This document shows, in pieces, positions 13,134 through 23,837 of a stretch of 64,000 bases of DNA. Source of the DNA: Prinsepia uniflora (Eukaryota; Streptophyta; Magnoliopsida; Rosales; Rosaceae); NCBI GenBank assembly GCA_032719365.1, contig CM064872.1, positions 60,650,296-60,714,295 on the forward strand. The letters run 5' to 3'. Each line of letters starts with the position of its first letter. Within the stretch, counting starts at the first letter, position 1. A program made the translations under genes and the position numbers. The notes below the pieces were generated by a model that had not been told where the DNA came from, ran no database searches, and saw nothing but the letters and a program-made list of their open reading frames with translations.

Positions 13134-15896
13134 TGTTACATCCCGTCCCACAAATTTAGATTCGAAAATCGTAGAATTACCATAATGCCCTCACGGGTGA
13201 TGTTGGGCCCCGATTTAACTCTCACGTACAGGTTACCCAAGACTTTTGACAAGGAACTCGAGCCCTTAGTATTATAACCCATTTGCCTTACCTAGACTAC
13301 TTTGAGGGAGAAGCCCTAGAATGAAGCCCAATATGAGCCAAGCTCCTCATTAACCCTATTTTGGTCTAACTTGGATGGACCTTGTGAAATAACTTTTTTT
13401 GGTTGAGCCCAAAATGGTGTTTAACCATGACCTCATATTGTACCAATTATTTTAGCCCATACTTGGAAACCTAGGGCCCAAGTGTCAACCCATTTATGTT
13501 TATTAGGGAAGTTAGAATTGGTTGGCCCTGACTACACTAATGGCCCAAAGTAAGGTTCAATCACATTTTTTTAGTGAAAGCACAATAAACCGTTTTGGGG
13601 AGGAGATTACCCTCACAGTGTCAAAATTGACCTTCTCCCAAAATGTGAGACGTCTACCCCAAACATGGACTGAAAACCTCAAAGCACACAACCAACAAGA
13701 AATAGAGACCTAGCTAAAACCTCCATTATCTTCTGCTCTGTGTTCTACTTCACTGTCCTTAAACCCCTAATTGAACCACCGTGCTTCGACGGCCAGGCAA
13801 GACTGGAGGCTATGATTGTTCATTTCGAACAATTACCCAGTGTCGTCGACCCAACCCTTACCACATTCCTAGCCTTGCGAACCTTGGGAAAACGTCATAG
13901 GAATCACAGAATCGCCTTGAATCGATTGAAAAGGCTAGGCCCATTTAGGACCCGAAGATGACTTGAGTCTTCTAAGCTCAAAATTAGGTACAATCTTGAA
14001 CCCCAAAAACATCTTCAACTTCATTGCATCACGGGGAAGCCAACCGTGAGCTTGCATGTGGATTTGGATGTGAGAAACGTCGACCCGACTTCGACCCGTC
14101 CTTGACCCGATTGGATTCGAGTGCTTTTCAGGTAATCTCAAGCTCTCTAGTTGTGAACATTCTAACCAGCATGATACTATTGTTGTTTTGACCTAATTGC
14201 ATGCTGGTTTGGTGCGAGGTCTAACGACGGAGCACAACGGCCGGAGTCGCCAGCGATAACCTTCCAAGCGATTTTGAATTTCGTGTATATAGATTCTAAA
14301 CTTAAGGACCTCATTTTTCGTAATCCTGACCTTAAGTAGACAAATTTGGGCTAAATGCATGTGAAAAATTGAGTAGTTTGGACCTCGCCAGATTCTGGAA
14401 TTTTTCGACAAAAATTTCAGATTCTAACCACCTTGGACGGTAGCGTTGCGGTGGTTCGATCACCATCACCGACGACGACGGTTAGTGGTCCAAGTTAATG
14501 GACGTTAGTCAAAAGTTAGAGTCAACGTTAGTTCAAACGGTCGAATAGACGGAATATTCTCTGGAATATTCGTAGAATATCCTAGTGAATATTCCTGCAC
14601 GTGTATAGTGTACGTGTGGCACTATAGCACACATGCAGAACACAGTGACGCGCACGTGGAGGCCCGTGGACGCGTGTGGGCTTTGTTGGTCCGTGGGCTC
14701 AACTATCGCGTAGGGGCGCGTGAGCCACATTTCTTGTCTTTCGCCGATGCATGGCGGCACGTGAGGTCCTTTCCTAGCCCATGGTGGCACATGGGCACAC
14801 TTTTAGATCATTTAGGATCGTTTAAGGTGATTTTATAGCCCCTACAACGACTCGTGGAGATGTTTTTTGACTCCCAGCAGCCTATAGGCACTGTTTTGCC
14901 ATCTTGGGAGCGTGTAGGTACTATTTTAGGGGTCCTAGGACATCCCTAAACTTATTAGGGTTCTATTTTAGTGATTTTAGGCCATCTTGGGTCGCCTTTA
15001 AGGGGTTCAAGTGAATAGATTGATATGGTCTTGTAGTGCCGGACCGATTGGGTGATCCGACTCCTCGTCGTGTCCCCGAGCTCTAGGGGACTTGTGGTGA
15101 CGGTGCATGATAGGTCCTCAAATAAGCATTATTTTATATAATTTTATACCCTTATACTTGACTTTTAATATTAAAATAATAAATAAATAGATAAAATAAT
15201 TTATTTTGTAATATTTTTGTTTAAATAAATAAAGTTTGTAATTTGGAGCGTTTTGGCGAAAGAATCGTCCCGATCGGAATTATAACGAATAAATTATGGA
15301 CGAAATTCGATTGAATTACATTTATTAATTAATACTAATTTTGTAAATCCAGCCCAAAAATCTTTTTCTTAATTCAGTTTTTATTGTGCAGCCCAGACAC
15401 AGGTCCATCAAGACTCAGCCCACTTGCGTGCCTGGTCCAAGCCAACAGCGATCCAACCCAGCGCAACTCGCAGCCCTCAACCCGCCAGCCCATCCCGAGC
15501 GAGCCATCCTCCTTCACGCGAGCCTAGCACGCGCAGCCCGTGGCCCAGTCCACCGTACGCCTGCACTCCCTTACCCGGTCCAATTTTTTCAGCCTGCAGC
15601 CCACCTGCATTTTTCTTCTGCTCACCAAAACCATACCATATGCCTGCGTCGCCTGGTCCAATCCTTGCGCCAGCCCACCCACTTCCTCCACTGCTGCAGT
15701 CCATCTCCTGCTCTGAATTGCCTGCACCAGCCCAACAACTTCAACCCACTTTCTCCTATTTCTCTAAATTTCCAGCCACAAAACCATTCAAAATCAAACC
15801 TAATATCATCATTAGTCATCATTTTTCATCATTTATTTTTGTACTATTTTTATATTTTATTTTGTATTTTATTTTTAGTTCTTTTTGGCCTCCCTC

Positions 15897-15904
15897 TATA
15901 AATA
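15897..15904 (+). promoter_or_regulatory. TATA box of LTR K
   Basis: TATAAATA sits in CTCTATAAATAGGGAG, a strong plant TATA context, 790 bp into the LTR. Transcription would start about 30 bp downstream, so the hairpins at 16188-16672 would be in the transcribed part. Confidence 0.75.
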
Positions 15905-16187
15905 GGGAGACAAATTCATTTGTAAAGGGTCCCCCATTTTTTAGTAGTTTTAGTCTTAGTTTAGTTCATGTTTCTTTCTTCTCTCATTTCTTCTTTTTCT
16001 ATTTTTCAGATTTATTTTGGGACCATTTTAACTTCTTGTAGTTTCTTTTATTTAATTAACTTTCTTTTAAATTCTTGTTCTTAATTTATGTTATAATTTA
16101 TGTTATTTCTTAATTTCATTTCTTCTTTACTTTGTTCTTGTGATTTTTCTTTGAGATCTCTTAAATGCATTTTTATGCTTTCCTTAA

Positions 16188-16672
16188 GAAATACCTAGGC
16201 CAAGTATTTCCGAAATAGTTCTAGAATTTAAGTTCATATTCTTATGTTTTATCCTCCATCTTCATAAGGTTCTTGCCGCTGTTCGGTGTTCCTTATGAAT
16301 AACATTCCATTGTTTCCATCCACTTTCGGAATCACAAGCTGTTCTTGGGTTCCGAAAGTGTAACTTTTCTCAATTTACTTAAATTCTTGTTATTGTTTTG
16401 GTTTTACTTATAATTCAATATATGTGTTGGTATTTTCTTTCTAACATTTGTAAGTAAGAATGCAATCTCCATGTGTTTTACTTTTTGAATTTCTTTTACT
16501 TCATATGTTTTAGTGCTTAAACTTCAATTCTACACTAAGTGTTTATGACCGCTGTTCGGTGCACTTAGTAGAAAATTGAAGAGATTTAGATGTTTGACAC
16601 ACATTGAAATCACAAACTTAAGGTGAATCGTATTATAAGTGTTTATGACCGCTGTTCGGTGCATTTGTAATA
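16188..16672 (+). other. Hairpin array with a shared CUGUU loop in LTR K
   Basis: Four hairpins have an outer stem, an inner stem and the loop CTGTT. (1) 16261-16299: outer TTCATAAGG/CCTTATGAA, inner CCG/CGG. (2) 16321-16360: outer CACTTTCGGAA/TTCCGAAAGTG, inner CAAG/CTTG. (3) 16534-16569: outer ACTAAGTG/CACTTAGT, inner ACCG/CGGT. (4) 16631-16672: an 11-bp outer stem using two G-U pairs, inner ACCG/CGGT. A simpler stem GAAATAC/GTATTTC lies at 16188-16210. Units 3 and 4 share a 24-bp core exactly 100 bp apart. Stem sequences differ while pairing and loop persist, so a structured RNA role is plausible. No such family is known to me. Confidence 0.8.
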
Positions 16673-17823
16673 TTGAAAAACGTATGCACGTATTTGAGAT
16701 GATTAAGGTAGGATTTCGTGATTGGTTCAATATGAGCATGATGTTAGAGTGTTGGTAAAAATATGTGTTTGAAGAAAGTTCACTTGCATAAAAGTTAAAG
16801 TAGAAGTAGAATTAAGTTCTTAATTATTTTTACTTGCTTTCTTTATTATATGATTATAATCTTTCAAACCCCCCATCTAATTCTTTATTCTTTTATTATT
16901 TAATTTTTTATTCTTTATTTCATTAATTCATTAATTCTTTTATTCTTTAATTCATTTATTCTTTAATTATTTATTATTTAATTGTTTAATTGTTTAATTC
17001 TTTATTCTTTGATTATTCATTATTCTTTCTCACTAACATATTATTAATATTCCCTAATTTCCCCGGTTAAGAACGATCCCTATTTACCAATACCTCAATT
17101 ACGCAAAAAGGGTTTAAATTGCATAACACCTGAATTACGTGTTTAATTTAATGCGTAGTTTTGGCGTTATCAGTGCATTGTACCCAGTCCTTCACGTGGT
17201 CGTGGTACACAAGCAGGATACCTAGTGTATGTTATGAGTATGAGACTCAAGGCGACTCATGAGCATTGATGATGTGGGTTAATATTGTGACATATGGCTA
17301 TATTCATGCATGGTTCATCTGATTGCATCGTTTAAATTATTATTAAATGATTGATGTTATATTTATTGTATTAAATGCAAGTACGTTGTAAATACTTTTA
17401 GGTTTTATACTAAATCGAGAGGTTAAATGTTGTTTGTATAAAATGGTTTTACACTGAAATAACAACTGGGTCTGCTCACCATTTGTGTTTTAAACCCCTG
17501 AGGTTTTTGCCGTGCGCACGCACTTTAAGGAGTTCAGTGGCTGATCTGACACTTACTCCCAGCGTAGAGTGAAGCTGATGGTAAAATTAGGTATCAGGAG
17601 GTAAAGTCCTTGTGTATGATCATCAATCTCATTCATCTATGCTCTATGCTTTCCATGTTAGATGGAATGTGAACAGTTTTACACCGGTTAGGTTCCACCC
17701 GACTTTTCAAAACGTGTCGCTTAACTCGAAATGGCTTCGTCACTTGGACGTCATCATCCAGTTGTCGGCCAACATGCCTCAACCTTCGTGCCATAAATGG
17801 AATTTCTGGCTCGAGGTGTGTCA

Positions 17824-18312
17824 AACGGTTTAGATCGAAACAGCTTCATTTCTAATTTTAGAAATTCAAAACGTATTCAACCTCTAATATATTGGTTAAG
17901 TCCTTTTTTCTAACATTGTTCATGCATTTTGCCCAAGGCCTTTTTTCGTGTTTCTAATGGGGAGGGGCAAGGGGCAAAGATTCAAATTTTTTGTGAATTA
18001 TTTTTTTTTAAAAATATAATGTAGAAATCGTATATAATGTATATGAAATACAATTTAAATCCACTTTATCTTACTTAACTATTAATTTAAATTACATTAA
18101 AAATACTACAAGTCTAATAAAAAATACAACTACTAATTTAAATTGACAAATAAAATTAATTAGTGAGGAGAGGTAAAGTAATCTTGATCATTTTGAGGCA
18201 ATATAATCACCTTCATGACTCTCATGATAATTACCCCGAAAATTGCTCCATTGTCCATTTTTTATTGCCAATTGCCTCATTTTGTAGTATCTTTGTTTGT
18301 TTCGACTCAACA
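17824..18312. other. Unassigned AT-rich spacer between elements A and E
   Basis: This 489-bp stretch matches no other part of the window and has no LTR or transposon termini. It may be the host sequence into which A and E inserted. No gene signal was seen. Confidence 0.55.
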
Positions 18313-20688
18313 TGACATGACCCAACCCAGAAAACACCTTATATACCGTATCTGAGTCCTACTACTGTCCGTCAGGTAATCTAGAATATCAAGTGTACCC
18401 TCGAACCCTGATAAACAAGGGATACTTGTATACTCGTGAGTTCATGCCTCCGCTCCGTAAGCAGTCTCGGTTTTCGTGCAACGTGCTTAGAGGGTTTCAA
18501 AACCAATAAAGTGTGTGAGTAAACGAAAATAAAGGTTTATAAAAACATAGTTTGAAAATATACTAATTTCCCCCCGTTTTATAAAACTATACACGAACGA
18601 TGTTTACAGATAAAACATCAATCTCGAAATAAGTGCAGTAACTAGAAAACCAGTAACTTCATAAACCTGTCCATCATTAAGCCATATCAAGATATCACTG
18701 TAAATACGACTAGACCAAAGCACAAAATAAACAAATATAGAAAACCCACCACGTTAATATACCAATATAGACATGATCACACCAATGCATAAGTATACCA
18801 ATCACACAAAACCAACCATACTGAATTCATTAACATACAAAACCAACCAATCACATCAACTGACCCATCATCGATGTTTGCAAGCTGAATCAGCATATCA
18901 AATGTGCACTACTGATAGGATTACAATAGAGCCCCATGCTCGATGTCCGAGTATGGACCTGCTCAGGAACTACAAAACTTTACCTCGAAGTCTGAGTTAC
19001 GATCCCAGTCTTAGGAACTACGGAGTTTTACCTTGAGGCCAGAGACTACTCACAAGTCTTGGGAACTACGGAGCATCACCTCGATGACCGAGGCTATCCA
19101 TCAAAATATGGGTCTCGGGAACTACAGAGCATTACCTCGACCTCAGAGATCATCCAACCCGTCTGGCATCTCGAGGAGAGTCATCAAACCACATGATAAT
19201 CACACATATATCCAAAATCCACAATCATACATATACTCGGGTCATCTCATACACCAACTCCATAGTCATATACTATAGCACATACTCATTCCATACCCCA
19301 AACAAATTTCAGAAACCAAAACCTAACTCAAAACCCGAGCCTAAGTCCAAATCACAAATACGTCCAAGGATCTCATAAAATGTGCCATTAAAATATTCAT
19401 AAAATAATGTAAAATCCCAATTCAATGAACACCATCAAAATCATATAAACGTGAAATATTGAGTCTAAAACCGTTTTCCAAAACTCAGTAATAATCTGAA
19501 GCATAGTATACCCAATTTCCCGACAAAACACGCCAAGTTGCAATTTCCTATAATATCATCAAAAATCCATAAAACTCGTATAAATTCCCATTGATTCAAT
19601 ACCACCAAAATCACATGAGGAAGTCATACTGGGTATAAAACCAATTCTCACAATTCAATATTAAACTAGAACACGGTATAGAAAATTTCTCGTAAAATGT
19701 GCAATAAGTTATTACTGTAAAATCACTATAAAATCTATAAAGCATACATGAATTACCATCAAGCAACTCACACAATAAATCACGTAAGCCAATTAAAAAT
19801 GCATGCATAAGGTTTAGGGAAAACAAATTCCACTCACACGTACCTTTTACTCGACCGAACAGAACTACCCGCTTTTCCGTAAAATCTAAGGATGTAATCT
19901 TCTGCCAAAAATCACTTCTAAGGACGTCATCTCCTATTAAAATAATGCCTATATCTTCGAAAAGTCAAAACTTCCCTGGTGACGATATCTGATCGCCTTG
20001 TATGATTGACTACTATAACTTTAATGTTGAACACATACCGAGAAAAGCCCCACGTGCCCACACGTGTCAAAGAAAGTCCATGCGTGTGGGTTTCATACGA
20101 GGGGTAGTGTTCATCACCACCAACCTCTCACCAGACCCGGTTCTCTTCAAGTGGGTCGTCCGAAATGAGTTTTCTTACCTCCAAAGTCAGGCCCGAAACC
20201 AAGATTCTCGGCCAAAAGTCCAAAGTCCATCCTAGAGCTTTCCCTTTGTTCCACCTTCCTGTTTCAAGGCTTAGTACAATCCCAGAGCTCCCAGAAGGAT
20301 GTTAGAGTCCTCGTTATCTAGTTACCAACACTCAACTTGAAGTTCATGATTATGAACCACTCAAAGAAATTTTAGGGGCACGGGTTCTGGGCAAATCCCA
20401 CCCTTAAAACACCACCATGCCACTCGTCTCTTCATCAGAATCTTCTCCCCTCAATCACACCTTCGATCATTTTCATGCTTTTTCCCCTTCCTCTCCCTGC
20501 AACTCATTCTTGGTTCCTCACCAATCATGTATTCGGCCATGATCCCCTGAAAAAACATACCCAGCATCACACGCATATATATAAGCAGAGAGGGAGGCCA
20601 GTGGAGAAGCAAAATATCAGCCTTTTTTAGAATGAGACACGTGGCAGCATGCCATTGGTCAATATTATTAAATGACCAAAGTGCCCTT
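18313..20688 (-). repeat. 3' LTR of element E, minus strand, start truncated
   Basis: The plus-strand left end is TGACATGACCCAACCC, matching the 5' LTR of E at 49180 and co-linear with it to about 51475, roughly 92% identical by eye with several deletions on either side. No primer binding site adjoins the left end, so on the minus strand this is the outer end of E. The preceding bases are CAACA. Conserved motifs occur as GTGAGTAAAC (18515-18524) and TTCCACTCAC (19828-19837). At 18966-19125 there are four copies of a 48-56 bp unit beginning GGAACTAC. The right end is cut by LTR J at 20689, removing the last ~210 bp or more. Confidence 0.8.
20572..20585 (-). promoter_or_regulatory. Candidate TATA box of LTR E (3' copy)
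   Basis: The minus strand reads CTTATATATATGCG here. The 5' LTR copy has CCTATAAATG at the equivalent place (51367-51376). Both are preceded on the minus strand by CCTC-rich sequence. Assignment rests on sequence form only. Confidence 0.5.
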
Positions 20689-21341
20689 TGTAATGTCCCG
20701 GCCATTCAAAAGAATAGAAAATTACCATTTTGCCCATAAAAAGTCAAAATGTTAGCTTTTTTATTGGGATATCTTATAGATATACCGAGAGTACCGTTAG
20801 GAAGGTCTTAAGCTTCTGAGGTCGTAGACAGGTAGCACACTAAAATCGGAGGACGGATGAGACATTTATGGGTCTAGAAAGTTCAAGGGTATTATGGTAA
20901 TTTTGAAATAAAAGGCAATTTGGTAATTTCACATTTTGGGCATGTGATTTCATATGAACAAAGCCTAGAAAGTTCCATAATTTTCTCCACTTTTCCTTCC
21001 ACAATTTCCCACCGATATACAAGTCTATATATAGATGTGTGTGTGTATTATAAAGGTAATTCGGTGGTGGTAGGCCGAAAAGAAGGAAATGTGAAGGAAC
21101 CACTACCACCGTGAAAGGAAACGAGAGAGAGAGAAAGAGATCAGCAGGAGAAGAGGGAAAGGGAGCGGAAGAAAAGAGAGGGAAAAAAAGGAGAGCACAA
21201 GGATGAAACCTGGACAAACCATGTGGGTGCAAAGGAAACCCGTAAGGTTCACTTCGGGTTTCTAAATTCTAAACTAAGAACCTAGGAACTAGGAACTTGG
21301 ATGTGCTTATGCGAGTCTTGCGGTCACTTTGAGACAAGGAA
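20689..21341 (+). repeat. Truncated LTR J, plus strand
   Basis: It starts TGTAATGTCCCGG inside the E 3' LTR. The bases before it, CCCTT (20684-20688), are the likely target duplication. It contains the GACAGGTRGCAC phrase at about 20828, shared by most LTRs here, a TATA-like TATATATAG at 21026-21034, and a purine-rich GA tract (about 21120-21200). It is interrupted by solo LTR B2 and continues at 23795 for only ~43 bp before D-family sequence begins, so its 3' end is lost. Confidence 0.7.
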
Positions 21342-22888
21342 TGTAACGACCCGTCTCAGATTTCGGGATTAGATTAGTGATTAATGACGGATTAGTGAAG
21401 TTAATCGGTGATTAGTTGGGTGATTTCGGACGGAAGGTGCAAAATGACGATTTTGCCCATGGAATGGACGAAACGTTGATTTTTGATTCGGGCGGTCAAA
21501 TGGACTTTGGCTGATGACTGTGACATAGTTTGGCCGATGACTGTGACGTATTTTGTGACGTCACAAGTTCATAGACAGGTGGCACGTCTGATTCTGACGC
21601 ACGACGTGAAAGTTATGACGTTCGGAAGTCGAGGGGCATTTTGGTAATTTTCCATGTAGGGGCAATTTGGTCATTTGGGCCTTGGGACTTGTGCCAGTGG
21701 GCAGATGTCACTTGGCTGCCATGGGATTGGTGCCTAACAAGATTGGGACACTTGTCCCTCACTGGAAGGTTGTGGAACCTTGTGACCGCCTTACACGGTT
21801 TTAAAAACAAAGGTGAATGTGTGTGCTCGTGTTCGACATTCAATGACTGAATGAGAGACCGTGAGAGATTCTTCAACCTATAACCTTTAATTCCCATCCT
21901 TTGTCTTTTTTTTTTTTGTGAATCAAACTTGGAGGGGAGGTTGAGACGAGGTCACTGGAGTCGAAGTCGAGGCTTGAGATGGACGGTAAGGTGAGAATTG
22001 CCCATGAAACCTGATTTTACAATAAAAAATGGTGAAGCTTGATTTATGGGTTTAAGTTTGAATGGATTGATTGGGTGAGTTTCTGAAGTGGCCAAGAGGT
22101 GAACGAGCTTGGAAAGAAGGCCTGAGGTGGCCTGTGGTGGCCGGAAACAGAGAAGGAAATAGCCGGTTCATCGTTCGATTTGAGGAGGTAAATTCTGGAT
22201 GTTAAATTCTTGTTTTTATGTGCTAAATTGATTGTAAACACTTAGACAAAGCTTTAGGAAGAAGAAAGAGTGAAATCGGGTTGCAAAAAGGAAGAAAATG
22301 GCAGTGAACCACCCTCGCCGATTCGGCTGGAGCGGGCTGAGCAGAACCGATCTGCACTCGGTTCGACTAGAGGTTGAAGAAGACATGTGCTAGTGCGTCA
22401 GGTTCACGCGCAGCCCCTTTGGGAGGCACGTGGAACATCTTTTGAGGAAGTTTTCAACACGACTTTTAATGTAATCGATGTAGCAAACATTTTGGGAATG
22501 GTTTCGAGTCGATCGAACATCGTTTCAATATGATTCGGGATGTCCGAAGGTTTAGGATCAAGTTTAAAAACAGTTAAAAATTTGAGAAAATTACGGGGAT
22601 TTAGTAGAAGCAAATTGAAGTAGTTAGTGACCTTAGAATGTGATATGGACAGGTTCGGGAAGTCCGGTGATAGTGGAATAGTTGGGAACGACGTATTGCA
22701 CACATATCGAGGCCGCATCTGGAATGGTCTGTGAGTGGACTTTGCTTTCTAAATTATGATGCATGCAAAAATGTTTTATATGTTTTCTATATGTGATTTC
22801 TATGTTCATGATTATGATCTTTATGATTTTCGTTTTGTACGTATTTCGAGATATTTACGTAGTTGCACGTTTTACGAGATTTGGTATT

Positions 22889-23058
22889 GGGTTTAAAGAC
22901 CCGGATATGATATGTGACGGGGGCGAGTTTAAAGACTCAGATATTTTGATTTTCCCCGTAGGCCTATTAAGTTTAAAGACTCGAGAGTTTAAAGATTCAG
23001 ATTAATATTAAGGCATGTTGAGTTTAAAGACTCGAATATATATTGAGTTTAAAGACTC
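22889..23058 (+). repeat. GAGTTTAAAGACTC palindrome array in B2
   Basis: The array opens with GGGTTTAAAGACCC at 22889-22902, followed by five copies of GAGTTTAAAGACTC or near variants ending at 23058. The GGG/CCC and GAG/CTC versions keep their pairing, as in N1. One copy (AAG...CTC) and one (GAG...TTC) have lost a pair. Confidence 0.85.
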
Positions 23059-23215
23059 GGATAGATCCAGCAGGCTTGATTGATGGAAATGTGTTTTAAA
23101 TGTGTTTTAGATTTCTGTGATACAACCATGGTTTTCAAATGGTTTCCAGATGTTTTGGGCTATGACCCAGATGATATGGATTTTGATGGTTTTGGGCTGA
23201 GGCTTAGGATTTGAG

Positions 23216-23503
23216 AAAAGGAAATGATTTCGGTTTTCATAAACGGTTTTCTTACTTTGGAATTAAAATGGTTTTTGAATGCATGCATTGGTTACCTGGA
23301 GGGTATAAATGTTTTTTCTTATAAAATGTTTTTTCTTATAAAATGTTTTCTGAACTTATAAAAGGAAATGATTTCGGTTTTCATAAACGGTTTTCTTACT
23401 TTGGAATTAAAATGGTTTTTGAATGCATGCATTGGTTACCTGGAGGGTATAAATGTTTTTTCTTATAAAATGTTTTTTCTTATAAAATGTTTTCTGAACT
23501 TAT
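23216..23503 (+). repeat. Perfect 144-bp tandem duplication in B2
   Basis: 23216-23359 and 23360-23503 are identical by eye. Each copy contains ATGCATGCAT and GGAGGGTATAAATG and ends in two TTTTTTCTTATAAAATG units. B2's relatives in the window have one copy, so the duplication is recent. Confidence 0.93.
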
Positions 23504-23794
23504 AATTTTTTTTTGTCCACTCACAGTCTTTTCTGTTTTTTGATACCCTCCAGGTTGATGCGGTACGGGCTGTTGTTAGTGAGACGGAGACATCACACAC
23601 GTGATCCACAGTGATGCTGCGAACTCTAGTTAACTCAAGTTGGTTTTTGGTACGTTGACCTGGGTATCCCTTGTTTGGCTTATGTGTTCCACGTGGGTTA
23701 GATAGGTGTTTAGCCTTCGTGTCACACGTGGGTTAGATGGGAGTATGACTTATCCCTTAATCCTGGGGGATTGGGGGTGGGTCGTGTCAAGGAA

Positions 23795-23837
23795 ATAGGA
23801 AGGCGAGAGCGGAGAAGCAGCGAGCTGGCTGGTGGCT
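23795..23837 (+). repeat. Remnant of LTR J
   Basis: Purine-rich sequence continues the GA-rich stretch left of B2 and fails to match the D LTRs, which begin at about 23838. It is the other side of the B2 insertion site. Confidence 0.5.

Larger units (their letters stand above)
15108..17172 (+). mobile_element. Solo LTR K (Tat/Athila-like termini), 2065 bp
   Basis: The termini are TGATAGGTCC and GGCGTTATCA, with 5-bp duplications GTGCA at 15103-15107 and 17173-17177. The intact site is preserved in the other A LTR near 2379-2392. Composition differs from all other LTRs here. An AT-rich start is followed by a C-rich stretch (about 15386-15760) with repeated CAGCCCA, a TATA box at 15897, a T-rich leader, four nested hairpins at 16261-16672, and an AT-rich low-complexity tail (16880-17035). 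A truncated relative is at 33799-34253. The TGATA/TATCA ends suggest the Tat/Athila side of Ty3/Gypsy, but this is not certain. Overlapping plus-strand frames of 171 and 205 residues (15386-15901, 15424-16041) are composition artefacts. Confidence 0.9.
13134..17823 (+). repeat. 3' LTR of element A, interrupted by solo LTR K
   Basis: It starts TGTTACATCCCG after the polypurine tract and ends GTGTCA at 17823. It matches 265-3028 over its length, except for K (15108-17172 plus the 5-bp duplication) and some deletions. One deletion, near 15050, removes the left conserved motif GTGAGTGGAC. Without K it is about 2.6 kb. The five bases after it are AACGG. The left copy of that duplication is outside the window. 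Confidence 0.9.
21342..23789 (+). mobile_element. Solo LTR B2, 2448 bp, with target duplication AGGAA
   Basis: It starts TGTAACGACCCGTCTC and ends GGGTCGTGTCA. A perfect AGGAA duplication lies at 21337-21341 and 23790-23794. No primer binding site or polypurine tract adjoins it. Its start and end resemble LTRs C1 and C2 in reverse orientation, so it belongs to the same family. Conserved motifs are GTGAGTGGAC 22731-22740 and GTCCACTCAC 23515-23524. Between them are the palindrome array 22889-23058 and a perfect 144-bp tandem duplication. A 12-bp inverted pair CCTGGAGGGTAT (23439-23450) and ATACCCTCCAGG (23543-23554) encloses the right motif. Confidence 0.94.

Noticed and set aside
15386..16041. 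Overlapping plus-strand frames of 171 and 205 residues
   Set aside because: They lie inside LTR K over a CAGCCCA-rich and T-rich stretch, in two frames at once, and give proline-rich then phenylalanine-rich low-complexity protein without a domain.
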